Shown piece after piece: positions 22,749 through 29,531 of a DNA stretch of 43,558 nucleotides. The stretch spans positions 1 through 43,558 of the forward strand of contig JBBTRS010000034.1 in the NCBI GenBank assembly GCA_038065115.1. The letters run 5' to 3'. The notes beneath the pieces are model-generated. The model ran no database searches, had not been told where the DNA came from, and saw nothing but the letters and a program-made list of their open reading frames with translations. The DNA comes from MFKM01 sp038065115. Its GTDB lineage: Bacteria; Patescibacteriota; Minisyncoccia; UBA6257; MFKM01. How positions within the stretch are numbered: the first letter of the stretch is position 1; the number at the start of each line of letters is the position of its first letter. A program made the position numbers and the translations under genes.

Positions 22749-22819
22749 CTGCCGGGCAGGGAATCGGACCCCGATTTTCAGGTTCAGAGCCTGACGTGCT
22801 ACCATTACACTACCCGGCA
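22749..22819 (-). tRNA. tRNA-Gln (CTG)
   Basis: On the minus strand the acceptor TGCCGGG pairs with CCCGGCA, with U1-A72 typical of Gln. The anticodon loop CTCTGAA holds CTG (reads CAG). T-loop TTCCGAT-type and discriminator G; CCA is not encoded. Its 3' end faces the accessory gene pair. Confidence 0.93.
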
Positions 22820-22859
22820 ATATAAAAAATATTAAATTCCGCGGTTTAAGAATCTAAAA

Positions 22860-23732
22860 TCAATAACTGATATTTCGCGGTTTCTTGCCTTCAACTTGAA
22901 TTTTAGTTAGTTTCAATTTCCCGTCAACTAATTCAGCTTCCAAAAGTTTTACCCGTTTTTCGTTTTCCGAGGAACTTTTTGTTTGAACAGGAGAAGCAAT
23001 TTGCGCCGGATTTGCCAGCGTCCAAACTCCGGGGTCGGGGTTCAGGGCTCTAATTTTCCGTTCAATAACAGCCGGTTCGTCTTTTCGCAAGTCAACATAG
23101 CCGTCTTCGGTAATAAATTTTTTGGTGTGAGTGGCTTTGTTTTCGTTTTGGGACAGGGGAGTGATCTCGTTTTTGATAAATTTCGGCAGGGTTTCAATCA
23201 ATAAGCTTGCTCCCAGTTCGGCTAATTTTTTATTCAAAATTTCGTAATTATCATTGTTTAATATTTGGTATTTAATAGTTGACAGTGTTTTCCCGTGGTC
23301 TATTTGTTCATCAATTAAAAACAAGCTAACCCCGGTTTCGGAATCGCCGTTCAAAATAACCGATTGAATGGGCGAAGAGCCGCGGTATTTTGGCAAAAGC
23401 GAAGGATGAACGCCGATAACGCCCAACCGAGGAATTGTTAAAATTTCTTTGGGGATTATTTTGGCGTAAGCGGCAACAATGGCAAAATCTATTTCTCCGA
23501 TTTCCAGTTTTAATTTTTCAATCTCCAATTTCTCGGGCTGATAAACTTTAATAGCGTATTTTTCGGCTAAAACCTTAGTCGGCGGGGGAGTGATGGTTTT
23601 TTTTCGGCCGATTGGCCGATCGGGATTACAAACGATTGCTAACGGTGGCCAGCCGGCTTCAATGAGTTTTTCCAGAATAATAGCCGCGAAACCAGGAGTG
23701 CCAAAAAAGACATATTTCAGATTATGCTTCAT
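22860..23732 (-). CDS. fmt: Methionyl-tRNA formyltransferase
   Basis: A 290-residue enzyme that formylates Met-tRNAi with 10-formyl-THF. VFFGTPGFAAIILEKL opens the Rossmann domain, NPDRPIGRKK is the basic loop, and the catalytic core is GVIGVHPSLLPKYRGSSPIQ with the SLLPKYRG loop that binds folate; the Asn-His-Asp triad continues in SLFLIDEQIDHG. The C-terminal domain that grips tRNA starts near RKIRALNPDPGVW. It lies 26 bp after def, the usual pairing. Confidence 0.95.
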   Translation of the reverse strand: MKHNLKYVFFGTPGFAAIILEKLIEAGWPPLAIVCNPDRPIGRKKTITPPPTKVLAEKYAIKVYQPEKLEIEKLKLEIGEIDFAIVAAYAKIIPKEILTIPRLGVIGVHPSLLPKYRGSSPIQSVILNGDSETGVSLFLIDEQIDHGKTLSTIKYQILNNDNYEILNKKLAELGASLLIETLPKFIKNEITPLSQNENKATHTKKFITEDGYVDLRKDEPAVIERKIRALNPDPGVWTLANPAQIASPVQTKSSSENEKRVKLLEAELVDGKLKLTKIQVEGKKPRNISY

Positions 23733-23757
23733 AATTCAAGATTTATGATTTGAGTAG

Positions 23758-24264
23758 TTATATTTTTGCCGTTTGTTCGGAAATTTCCTTAAACAATTCT
23801 TTTGCCCTGTCAATGAAAAGAACGCCGTTTAAGTGGTCTATTTCGTGCTGAAATACTCTGGCCGGCAACCCCCACGCCTTAATCTTGATTTTTTTGTTGT
23901 TTTTATCAAAACCGATTAGCATTATCTGTTCCGGTCTTTCCACTAAACCCCAAACTTCCGGCACGCTAAGACAGCCCTCTTCAAGGGTGGTTTTTTCTTT
24001 TGAAACCTTAACAATGACTGGATTAAAAATAGCGTAAAATTTCAACTTGCCCTTGTCGCCGGGAATTTCCGCGATGAAAAATCTCCAACTAAGACCGATT
24101 TGATTGGCGCTTAAACCAATGCCTTTGTCTTTCTTGATGGCCAACCTCATGCTTTTTATCGTTTCTCGGATCTCGTCTTTTTTGAATTTAGAAAAATCAA
24201 AATTAAGCGTTTTCCGCCGCAAAAACTTTTCTTCTTTTTTGTCGTTAACCGTAAAAATTCGCAT
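23758..24264 (-). CDS. def: Peptide deformylase
   Basis: A 168-residue metalloenzyme removing formyl from nascent chains. The three motifs are GIGLSANQIG, EEGCLSVPE with the metal Cys, and QHEIDHLNG with both metal His and the catalytic Glu. A normal length and complete set of ligands. It precedes fmt in a minus-strand set. Confidence 0.95.
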   Translation of the reverse strand: MRIFTVNDKKEEKFLRRKTLNFDFSKFKKDEIRETIKSMRLAIKKDKGIGLSANQIGLSWRFFIAEIPGDKGKLKFYAIFNPVIVKVSKEKTTLEEGCLSVPEVWGLVERPEQIMLIGFDKNNKKIKIKAWGLPARVFQHEIDHLNGVLFIDRAKELFKEISEQTAKI

Positions 24265-24280
24265 AATACAAGATTTTTCT

Positions 24281-24324
24281 ATTTACTATTGTAAATCCAC
24301 GATCGTGGAATTACAATAGTAAAT
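24281..24324. repeat. 44-bp near-perfect palindrome, family copy 2
   Basis: 22-base arms reading ATTTACTATTGTAA then TCCACGATCG, with one mismatch. Related to 7291-7335. It lies between the stop of the gene at 24337 and the start of def, and has no T-run on the minus strand, so it is not an ordinary terminator. Confidence 0.75.
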
Positions 24325-24336
24325 AACGATGAAGCG

Positions 24337-24639
24337 TTAGGGTCGCGCTGTTGGGGTCTGTTTTTTGTTTAATTCCTTATAGAATACTTTTGTAAAATAA
24401 GCGCCTTTATTTTCAACGTTTTTTCTCCCAGAAACGCTTTTGGCTAGGGTCATTAATTCCTGTTCGTCGTATTTTTTAGCTAATCTGATATAAAGTGATT
24501 TATGTTTTTCGTCATTTAGCAGTTGAGCGATGGTTAGGCCGGTAAATTGAAATTTTTTATAAACCCGAGTTTTTTTTGCCCGTTCTTTGATGACGTTTAA
24601 ATAATCTTTATTGATATCGTTTATTTTAGACGCGGCCAT
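24337..24639 (-). CDS. Hypothetical basic helical protein
   Basis: A 100-residue Lys-rich protein beginning MAASKINDINKDYLNVIKER. It is predicted helical: RVYKKFQFTGLTIAQLLN, then DEQELMTLAKSVSGRKN, and ends TPTARP. No named domain is recognised. The high positive charge fits nucleic acid binding, but this is only inference. It is the first gene before def and fmt. Confidence 0.6.
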   Translation of the reverse strand: MAASKINDINKDYLNVIKERAKKTRVYKKFQFTGLTIAQLLNDEKHKSLYIRLAKKYDEQELMTLAKSVSGRKNVENKGAYFTKVFYKELNKKQTPTARP

Positions 24640-24788
24640 CGTTTGTGTTAAAATTATACTCCAAGGAGTTATTTATTGCCATAAATTTACCAAAAAAGGC
24701 AAAAATATCGTAAAAAGCGGAGTTGAATAAAAATTAATCTTTCAATTTGCTTTTGAATCGTCTCTGTTATAAAATTCTATTTATTATT

Positions 24789-26003
24789 ATGGAAATTAAA
24801 AAAATCTTTAATAAAAACTCTGGTTCAATTATCGGGCTGGTGTTAACAGTCGGCATTTTTTATTTTTTAGGATTTCAAAGCGGTTTCCAAGAAGCGAAAA
24901 CAAAAGTTATTTACAAAGATAACCCGGAGATTGCCGCTGATTTTTCTTTATTTTGGAGCGCGTGGGAAGCTTTTAAGCAAAATTACGTTCATAATAAAAA
25001 CCTGACCGATCAGGAAATGCTTTACGGAGCGATTGCCGGAATGGTTGGTTCGGCTAAAGACCCTTATTCGGTTTTTTTTAAGCCCAGCGATGCTCAAAAA
25101 TTTGAAGAAGACATAAGCGGTAATTTTGGAGGAATCGGCGCCGAAATTGCCATTCGCGACAGCCAGTTAATGATCGTGGCTCCTCTCAAGGACACCCCGG
25201 CTGAACGCGCCGGATTGAAGAGCGGAGACAAGATTTTAAAGATTAACGATGTTTCAAGCGATACCTTAACCGCGGTTGAAGAAGCGGTAAAGTTAATTAG
25301 AGGGCCGAAGGGAACATCCGTTGTTCTTATGATTTCAAGAAAAGACTGGGAATCGTCCAAGGAATTTTCTATCATTAGAGACAATATATCCGTTCCGACT
25401 CTTGATTGGGAGATGAAGCCGGACAAAATCGCCTATATTCATCTTTATAATTTTAATGAAAACGCTCCCTTGGCTTTTTACAAAGCGGCGCTTCCGGCTA
25501 TTTTGGGCGGGGCTCGGGGAGTAATTTTAGATCTTCGCAATAATCCCGGCGGTTATCTTGAAGTGGCGATTGACCTTGCCGGCTGGTTTTTGGAAAACGG
25601 CGATGTCGTGGTTAAAGAAGAGTTCGGTTCCGACAGACAAGAAGTTCTGAAAGCTGAAGGCAATAGCGCTTTGGTTGATTTGCCAACGGTAATTTTAGTG
25701 AATCAGGGCTCGGCTTCGGCTTCTGAAATCTTAGCCGGCGCTTTAAGAGATAATCGCCAAATTAAAATAATCGGCGAAACTACTTTTGGCAAAGGCACTG
25801 TTCAAGAATTGAAAAAATTCAGCGACGGTTCCGAAATGAAAGTTTCAGTGGCGCAATGGCTTTTGCCTAACGGCGATACGATTGACAAGATAGGAATAAC
25901 GCCCGATATTGAAGTTGAATTAACCGAAGATGACGCTAAAGCCGAACGCGATCCGCAATTAGACAAAGCTTTGGAATTTTTAAAAACCGAAATTAATAAA
26001 TAA
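24789..26003 (+). CDS. C-terminal processing peptidase, S41A (CtpA/Prc)
   Basis: About 404 residues from ATG 24789; a TATAAA at 24768 makes the longer start at 24747 unlikely. A membrane anchor (SIIGLVLTVGIFYFLGF) leads into the extracytoplasmic enzyme. The PDZ domain has GGIGAEIAI and AGLKSGDKILKIND. The S41 core has LDLRNNPGGYLEVA, the nucleophile Ser in NQGSASASEIL, and the general-base Lys in TTFGKGTVQ, so the Ser-Lys dyad is intact. It trims or degrades envelope proteins from the C-terminus. The gene ends 7 bases before element C. Confidence 0.94.
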   Translation: MEIKKIFNKNSGSIIGLVLTVGIFYFLGFQSGFQEAKTKVIYKDNPEIAADFSLFWSAWEAFKQNYVHNKNLTDQEMLYGAIAGMVGSAKDPYSVFFKPSDAQKFEEDISGNFGGIGAEIAIRDSQLMIVAPLKDTPAERAGLKSGDKILKINDVSSDTLTAVEEAVKLIRGPKGTSVVLMISRKDWESSKEFSIIRDNISVPTLDWEMKPDKIAYIHLYNFNENAPLAFYKAALPAILGGARGVILDLRNNPGGYLEVAIDLAGWFLENGDVVVKEEFGSDRQEVLKAEGNSALVDLPTVILVNQGSASASEILAGALRDNRQIKIIGETTFGKGTVQELKKFSDGSEMKVSVAQWLLPNGDTIDKIGITPDIEVELTEDDAKAERDPQLDKALEFLKTEINK

Positions 26004-26010
26004 TCTTATG

Positions 26011-26157
26011 CCCAGTAGTGAGCCCGCGATTGCTTTAGCTCAATTTATCGCGGGGCTTTCAACTGGGAAATAAATCCATTATTATTAACAAGTCAAATTA
26101 ATAAATCAGAGTCGCGATGAGCTAAAGATAAATTGCTATCGCGGGTCTACTACTGGG
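26011..26157 (+). promoter_or_regulatory. Start-codon RNA element, copy C (type I), first of two before rplI
   Basis: CCCAGTAGT (26011-26019) with ACTACTGGG (26149-26157), TATG on both sides. It has the same fold as copy B: CCCGCGAT/ATCGCGGG; CTTTAGCTCA/TGAGCTAAAG where B has CTTCAGTTTA/TAAACTGAAG; ATCGCG/CGCGAT; and AATTTAT/ATAAATT in the pseudoknot-like position. The paired changes between B and C keep the helices. It is joined to copy D through a single shared TATG (26158-26161). A weak -10 (TAAATA or AATAAT) precedes it. Confidence 0.78.
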
Positions 26158-26161
26158 TATG

Positions 26162-26291
26162 CCCAGTAGTGAAAACTCGATTTGATTCGCCTTTGGCGAA
26201 TCAGGGTTTTCTAAAACTAAGCAAAAACAAAAAACAATGATTATCAAAAGGTCGTATTATTTCAAATAATTATCGAGTTTCTACTACTGGG
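26162..26291 (+). promoter_or_regulatory. Start-codon RNA element, copy D (type II), leader of rplI
   Basis: CCCAGTAGT (26162-26170) with ACTACTGGG (26283-26291); the second TATG holds the rplI ATG at 26293. The inner stem is AAACTCGAT/ATCGAGTTT, then hairpin GATTCGCC-TTT-GGCGAATC. GAAAAC near the start can also pair with GTTTTC after that hairpin, competing with the inner stem. It is about 90% identical to copy A and shows the state without the 20-bp palindrome. Confidence 0.78.
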
Positions 26292-26292
26292 T

Positions 26293-26733
26293 ATGAAAAT
26301 AATCTTATTAAACGATATTAAGGGGTTAGGTAAAAAATTTGAGGTTAAAGAAGTTAAGGATGGATACGCTAAAAATTTTTTAATGCCTCGCAATTTGGCC
26401 AAAATGGCAAATAAAACCAATCTTGGGATTTTGGCTCAACAAAAAGCCGTCTGGGAACGCCAAGAAAAAGAAATTATTGATGGTCTTGAAAAAAATGCCG
26501 AACAGCTTAAGGAAGTTGTTTTGGATTTCCCTCTTAAATCGGGAGAGAACGGGCAAGTTTTTGGCTCGGTTAGCGCTTTGGAAATTAAAAAAGCCCTTGA
26601 AAATTTAGGCTATAAAGACTTTGAAGTGTTTTTAGAAAAACCCATAAAGGAATTGGGAGAGTGCTTGGTGGAAATTGATCTGGGAAAGGGACTTAAATCA
26701 AAAGTCAAAATTAGAGCACATTCACAATCTTAA
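26293..26733 (+). CDS. rplI: 50S ribosomal protein bL9
   Basis: A 146-residue protein: MKIILLNDIKGLGKKFEVKE, then VKDGYAKNFLMPRNLAKMAN, the RNA-binding N-terminal domain, a long helix (KAVWERQEKEIIDGLEKNAE), and the C-terminal domain with GSVSALEIKKALE. Many CPR lineages are reported to lack bL9, so its presence helps place this genome. The start is fixed by element D. The 3' end overlaps rpmA by 23 bases, convergent. Confidence 0.95.
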   Translation: MKIILLNDIKGLGKKFEVKEVKDGYAKNFLMPRNLAKMANKTNLGILAQQKAVWERQEKEIIDGLEKNAEQLKEVVLDFPLKSGENGQVFGSVSALEIKKALENLGYKDFEVFLEKPIKELGECLVEIDLGKGLKSKVKIRAHSQS

Positions 26734-26983
26734 CGGAACGTCTCGCGCCGTCAAAACGGGTGCGTTTTTTTTGAGCGAATTTAACCACTCCTTCTTTAAG
26801 AGAGTAGAGAGTGTCATCGTTTGCCCGACGAACATTGAGACCGGGGAAATAATGAGTGCCTCGTTGGCGAATGATAATGTCGCCGATTTTCACCATTTCA
26901 CCTTCGGTTCGTTTAATACCTAAACGTTGAGCTGCCGAATCTCTTCCTAATTTTGTTGAGCCTTTTGCTTTTGCGTGAGCCAT
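26711..26983 (-). CDS. rpmA: 50S ribosomal protein bL27
   Basis: A 90-residue protein beginning MAHAKAKGSTKLGRDSAAQR, the flexible N-terminus that reaches the peptidyl transferase centre, followed by KRTEGEMVKIGDIIIRQRGT and FPGLNVRRANDDTLYSL. The start is directly after Met, so no N-terminal extension needs removal. It is alone here, without rplU beside it. Confidence 0.95.
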   Translation of the reverse strand: MAHAKAKGSTKLGRDSAAQRLGIKRTEGEMVKIGDIIIRQRGTHYFPGLNVRRANDDTLYSLKEGVVKFAQKKRTRFDGARRSVKIVNVL

Positions 26984-27084
26984 AGTTAAGAAAAATCAAG
27001 GATTTAGAATTACAAAATCTAAAGATAAACAATGGTTAATAAGCTTCTTAAATCCTATACCCTGAATCCTATATTTTAAAACAT

Positions 27085-27246
27085 ATGTTGTCAAGTTTTA
27101 AAAATTTCATTTACGAAAACAAAGGCAATATTTTAATAATTTTATCGTTGGTTTTAATGATTTCGTTAAGTTTCGGCCTAGGCTATCTTTTGGCCCGAGA
27201 AACCAACCAAGCGCCGATTATTATTGAAAAATGCTCGTCAGATTAA
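27085..27246 (+). CDS. Small single-pass membrane protein (53 residues)
   Basis: ATG 27085 to TAA 27246. A short N-terminus (MLSSFKNFIYENKGN), one membrane segment (ILIILSLVLMISLSFGLGYL), then LARETNQAPIIIEKCSSD outside. The APIIIEK tail resembles short proteins found near competence genes in related genomes, from memory only. It occupies the otherwise empty region 26984-27374. The remaining bases upstream hold only degenerate AT-rich repeats of AATCCTATA. Confidence 0.6.
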   Translation: MLSSFKNFIYENKGNILIILSLVLMISLSFGLGYLLARETNQAPIIIEKCSSD

Positions 27247-27250
27247 ACCT

Positions 27251-27279
27251 TTGACAAATCAATAAAATAAGCGTATAAT
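27251..27279 (+). promoter_or_regulatory. Consensus sigma-70 promoter
   Basis: TTGACA (27251-27256), 17 bases, TATAAT (27274-27279): a perfect consensus promoter and the strongest in the window. It drives the unknown gene at 27381. Confidence 0.85.
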
Positions 27280-27292
27280 AATAGAACCTAAA

Positions 27293-27349
27293 GTTGAGGT
27301 GTTTAATATAAACCAGTAAAGGGTTAAACATCTTAACTCAAAGATGTTT
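27293..27349 (+). promoter_or_regulatory. Leader with two mutually exclusive hairpins
   Basis: Bases 27293-27305 pair with 27325-27337 (13 pairs, two G-T). AAACATCTT (27326-27334) also pairs perfectly with AAGATGTTT (27341-27349). The two hairpins share a strand and cannot coexist. They precede the Shine-Dalgarno (27367-27373), so the switch could set translation or mRNA stability. Confidence 0.6.
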
Positions 27350-27380
27350 GCTCTTTAAAAATTAGAAGGAGGGTTTGAAT

Positions 27381-27866
27381 ATGCTAAAGATCAGAAACGA
27401 AGATATGTCTTTTGCTTCTAAGCAAGCATTGAGAGGCGATGGAATTAACTGGATCGATTATCTTGATACTCACAATCAGGATTTATCGAATTTTGTATTT
27501 TTTAAGGGAGTAACGGCTGCGGAACTTAAGGGACCGAAATGTTCAGTAAAATTTTTTGAGGAATTAGGAAAATTTACAGATATTTTGTATTTAGGTTTTT
27601 CGGTTATCTATTCAGCGTTGGGTGGTAGATTGCCCAAGGTTGAAAAAAAACACATTGATGAAGCGCTTGAAAAACCTTATTCTGAAGCCGAGTTTGAAGC
27701 TGAATTAAAGAAAAGAAACGAATTTTTGGGAAGATTCATACTCGGATATGAAAGGCAATTGGTACTTAATAGTTTTACCCAAGGCGCTATTGCCTTTGTG
27801 TTAAAATCAGTGTTTATGGCAGCCGATGAAGAAATTCAATGGCTGGACAAAAGACAAAAGACTTAA
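27381..27866 (+). CDS. Hypothetical protein with very strong expression signals
   Basis: 161 residues from ATG 27381, eight bases after AAGGAGG; a TTG at 27375 would be too close. The protein is soluble and acidic-helical: KIRNEDMSFASKQALRG, INWIDYLDTHNQDLSNF, YSEAEFEAELKKRNEFLGRF. No named domain is recognised. The consensus promoter, the good Shine-Dalgarno (rare here), the switching leader and the perfect terminator show a separate, strongly expressed unit. Its role is unknown. Confidence 0.75.
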   Translation: MLKIRNEDMSFASKQALRGDGINWIDYLDTHNQDLSNFVFFKGVTAAELKGPKCSVKFFEELGKFTDILYLGFSVIYSALGGRLPKVEKKHIDEALEKPYSEAEFEAELKKRNEFLGRFILGYERQLVLNSFTQGAIAFVLKSVFMAADEEIQWLDKRQKT

Positions 27867-27901
27867 AAATTTAAAGTCACCCGTTCAAGGACAAAAACCT
27901 T

Positions 27902-27935
27902 ACCCCGTAGTAAAACTTTTACTACGGGGTTTTTA
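27902..27935 (+). terminator. Intrinsic terminator of the gene 27381
   Basis: CCCCGTAGTAAAA (27903-27915) pairs perfectly with TTTTACTACGGGG (27917-27929), then TTTTT. Its 3' strand is repeated at 27958-27970 ahead of a second hairpin-and-T stretch (to about 27990), as if the terminator had been partly duplicated. Confidence 0.85.
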
Positions 27936-28054
27936 TTAAAAAGGCTTTGCGGAAAAGTTTTTACTACGGGGCTTGCGGGCCTTTTTATTTTTAAATCAGT
28001 TTATAGCCATACAACAAATCAAGCTTGTCCGGGAAAATATCCCGCAGGCTATGT

Positions 28055-28060
28055 TATAAT
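28055..28060 (+). promoter_or_regulatory. -10 box, probable leaderless start
   Basis: TATAAT seven bases before ATG 28068, no Shine-Dalgarno. Confidence 0.55.
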
Positions 28061-28067
28061 TAATCCA

Positions 28068-29516
28068 ATGACTGTTTTGATAAAAAACGCCTTAATTTTT
28101 GACGGTTCGGGGAAACCTCCTTTTAAAAGCGATATTTTCATTAATCATCAGCGAATTAATCGTTTGGGCAATTTTCCCCATCAAAGCGCCGAAAAAGTAA
28201 TTGATGCCCGAGGCGCGATGACTACGCCCGGTTTTATTGACATCAACAGCGATGCCGACCACTATTTGACTTTATTTTCCGATCCTTATCAGGCCAGTTT
28301 GATAAAACAAGGCATTACGACCATTATCGGCGGTAATACCGGTTCTTCTCTGTCGCCTTTGATTGACGGTTCTTTGACGTCAATCAGGAAATGGGCGGAT
28401 CCCTCTTTGGTAAATATTAATTGGCGTTCGGTTTCGGAATTTTTAAGGATTTTAAACCGACAAAAACTAGGAATAAATTTTGGAACCTTGATTGGCCATT
28501 CTACTGTTCGACGAGCGATTATCGGAGAAAATATCCGCGATTTAACCGAAAAGGAATTAAAAGTTTTCAGTTATGTTTTAGAAAAAGGACTGAGAGAAGG
28601 AGCGTATGGTTTTTCTACCGGCTTGAGCTACGCTCACTCGCATAATGTTCCTTATCAGGAAATTGAAGAATTGGCGAAAGTTGCCAAGAAATTTAATGGC
28701 GTCTACGCCACCCAGCTTCGCAATTATTCCGGAAAATTGGCGGCGGCTGTCAAGGAGACCATTGGCATCGCTAAAAATACCGGCGTGAACGTGGAAATAA
28801 ATGATTTTCAGCCTTTGAAAGAATATGAGAAAAATTATCTTGAAGCTGTTTCTTTAATAGAAAAAGAAAAAACGAAAACCAATATTCATTTTGATCTTTA
28901 TTCGGATAAACTTAATTTGGTAGAAATTTATACGCTTCTTCCGGAATGGGCCAGGAATGGCAATTTGGAAACGATGCTTCAAAATATTGCGACCGCCAAG
29001 ACCAGAAAACGCATTTTAGAATTTTTAACAAAATCAAAAATTGAAGATTTAACAATTATTGCCAAGGTTCCGCCGGCTTTTAAATTTCTTGCCGGTAAAT
29101 CATTAAAACAATTTAGCGAAAACCAAAATTTAACGCTAACCGAAGCCTTGCTAAAACTGATGGAATTAACCAAACTAAGAGCCGAATTATGGCGTGAGAA
29201 TATAGATTTTCAAACAGTTTTTCAAATTTTGCTTTCAGACAATAGCATTATCGGCTCCCGAGGAGCGGTGAAGTTGCTGAATTTGATTCAAGAAAAAAAT
29301 TTAATGCCTTTGGAAAAAGCTGTTTTTAAAGCAACTTTTTTACCGGCTTGTAAATTTGATATTAAGCATCGGGGATTGATCGCCGAGGGATATTACGCCG
29401 ATATTGTTATTTTACGGGATGGACAGCCGAGCGAAGCGCTGATTAACGGCTCTATTGTTTTGGAAAACGGAAAAACAAAGGATATTCTGCCCGGAAAAAT
29501 TATAAAGCATATCTAA
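28068..29516 (+). CDS. D-aminoacylase-like amidohydrolase-fold protein without metal ligands
   Basis: A 482-residue protein that follows N-acyl-D-amino-acid deacylases from end to end: TPGFID near 55, GITTIIGGNTGSSLSPL, IGHSTVRRAII, GAYGFSTGLSYAHSH, GVYATQLRN, MPLEKAVFKATFLPA and GLIAEGYYADIVIL. The metal ligands known from the Alcaligenes enzyme are all changed: the HxH after GFID reads N-S-D, the Cys of GNCG is Thr, the His of YATH is Gln, the SHHK site reads NDFQ and the catalytic Asp of GSDG is Arg. It should be unable to hydrolyse amides the usual way. It sits 15 bp before ftsW, so a binding role in the cell wall is possible. Confidence 0.85.
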   Translation: MTVLIKNALIFDGSGKPPFKSDIFINHQRINRLGNFPHQSAEKVIDARGAMTTPGFIDINSDADHYLTLFSDPYQASLIKQGITTIIGGNTGSSLSPLIDGSLTSIRKWADPSLVNINWRSVSEFLRILNRQKLGINFGTLIGHSTVRRAIIGENIRDLTEKELKVFSYVLEKGLREGAYGFSTGLSYAHSHNVPYQEIEELAKVAKKFNGVYATQLRNYSGKLAAAVKETIGIAKNTGVNVEINDFQPLKEYEKNYLEAVSLIEKEKTKTNIHFDLYSDKLNLVEIYTLLPEWARNGNLETMLQNIATAKTRKRILEFLTKSKIEDLTIIAKVPPAFKFLAGKSLKQFSENQNLTLTEALLKLMELTKLRAELWRENIDFQTVFQILLSDNSIIGSRGAVKLLNLIQEKNLMPLEKAVFKATFLPACKFDIKHRGLIAEGYYADIVILRDGQPSEALINGSIVLENGKTKDILPGKIIKHI

Positions 29517-29531
29517 TAATTGAGTTAAGGC

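Noticed and set aside
21351..22819. Prophage or integrative element at tRNA-Gln(CTG)
   Set aside because: No integrase and no repeat of the tRNA 3' end found on the far side (21351-21452); that gap shows only a short GGCCAC/GTGGCC inverted repeat.
1298..26291. CRISPR repeats
   Set aside because: The repeated units are spread out, are 130-152 bases long with internal folds, and have no short repeat-spacer pattern; no cas genes are present.
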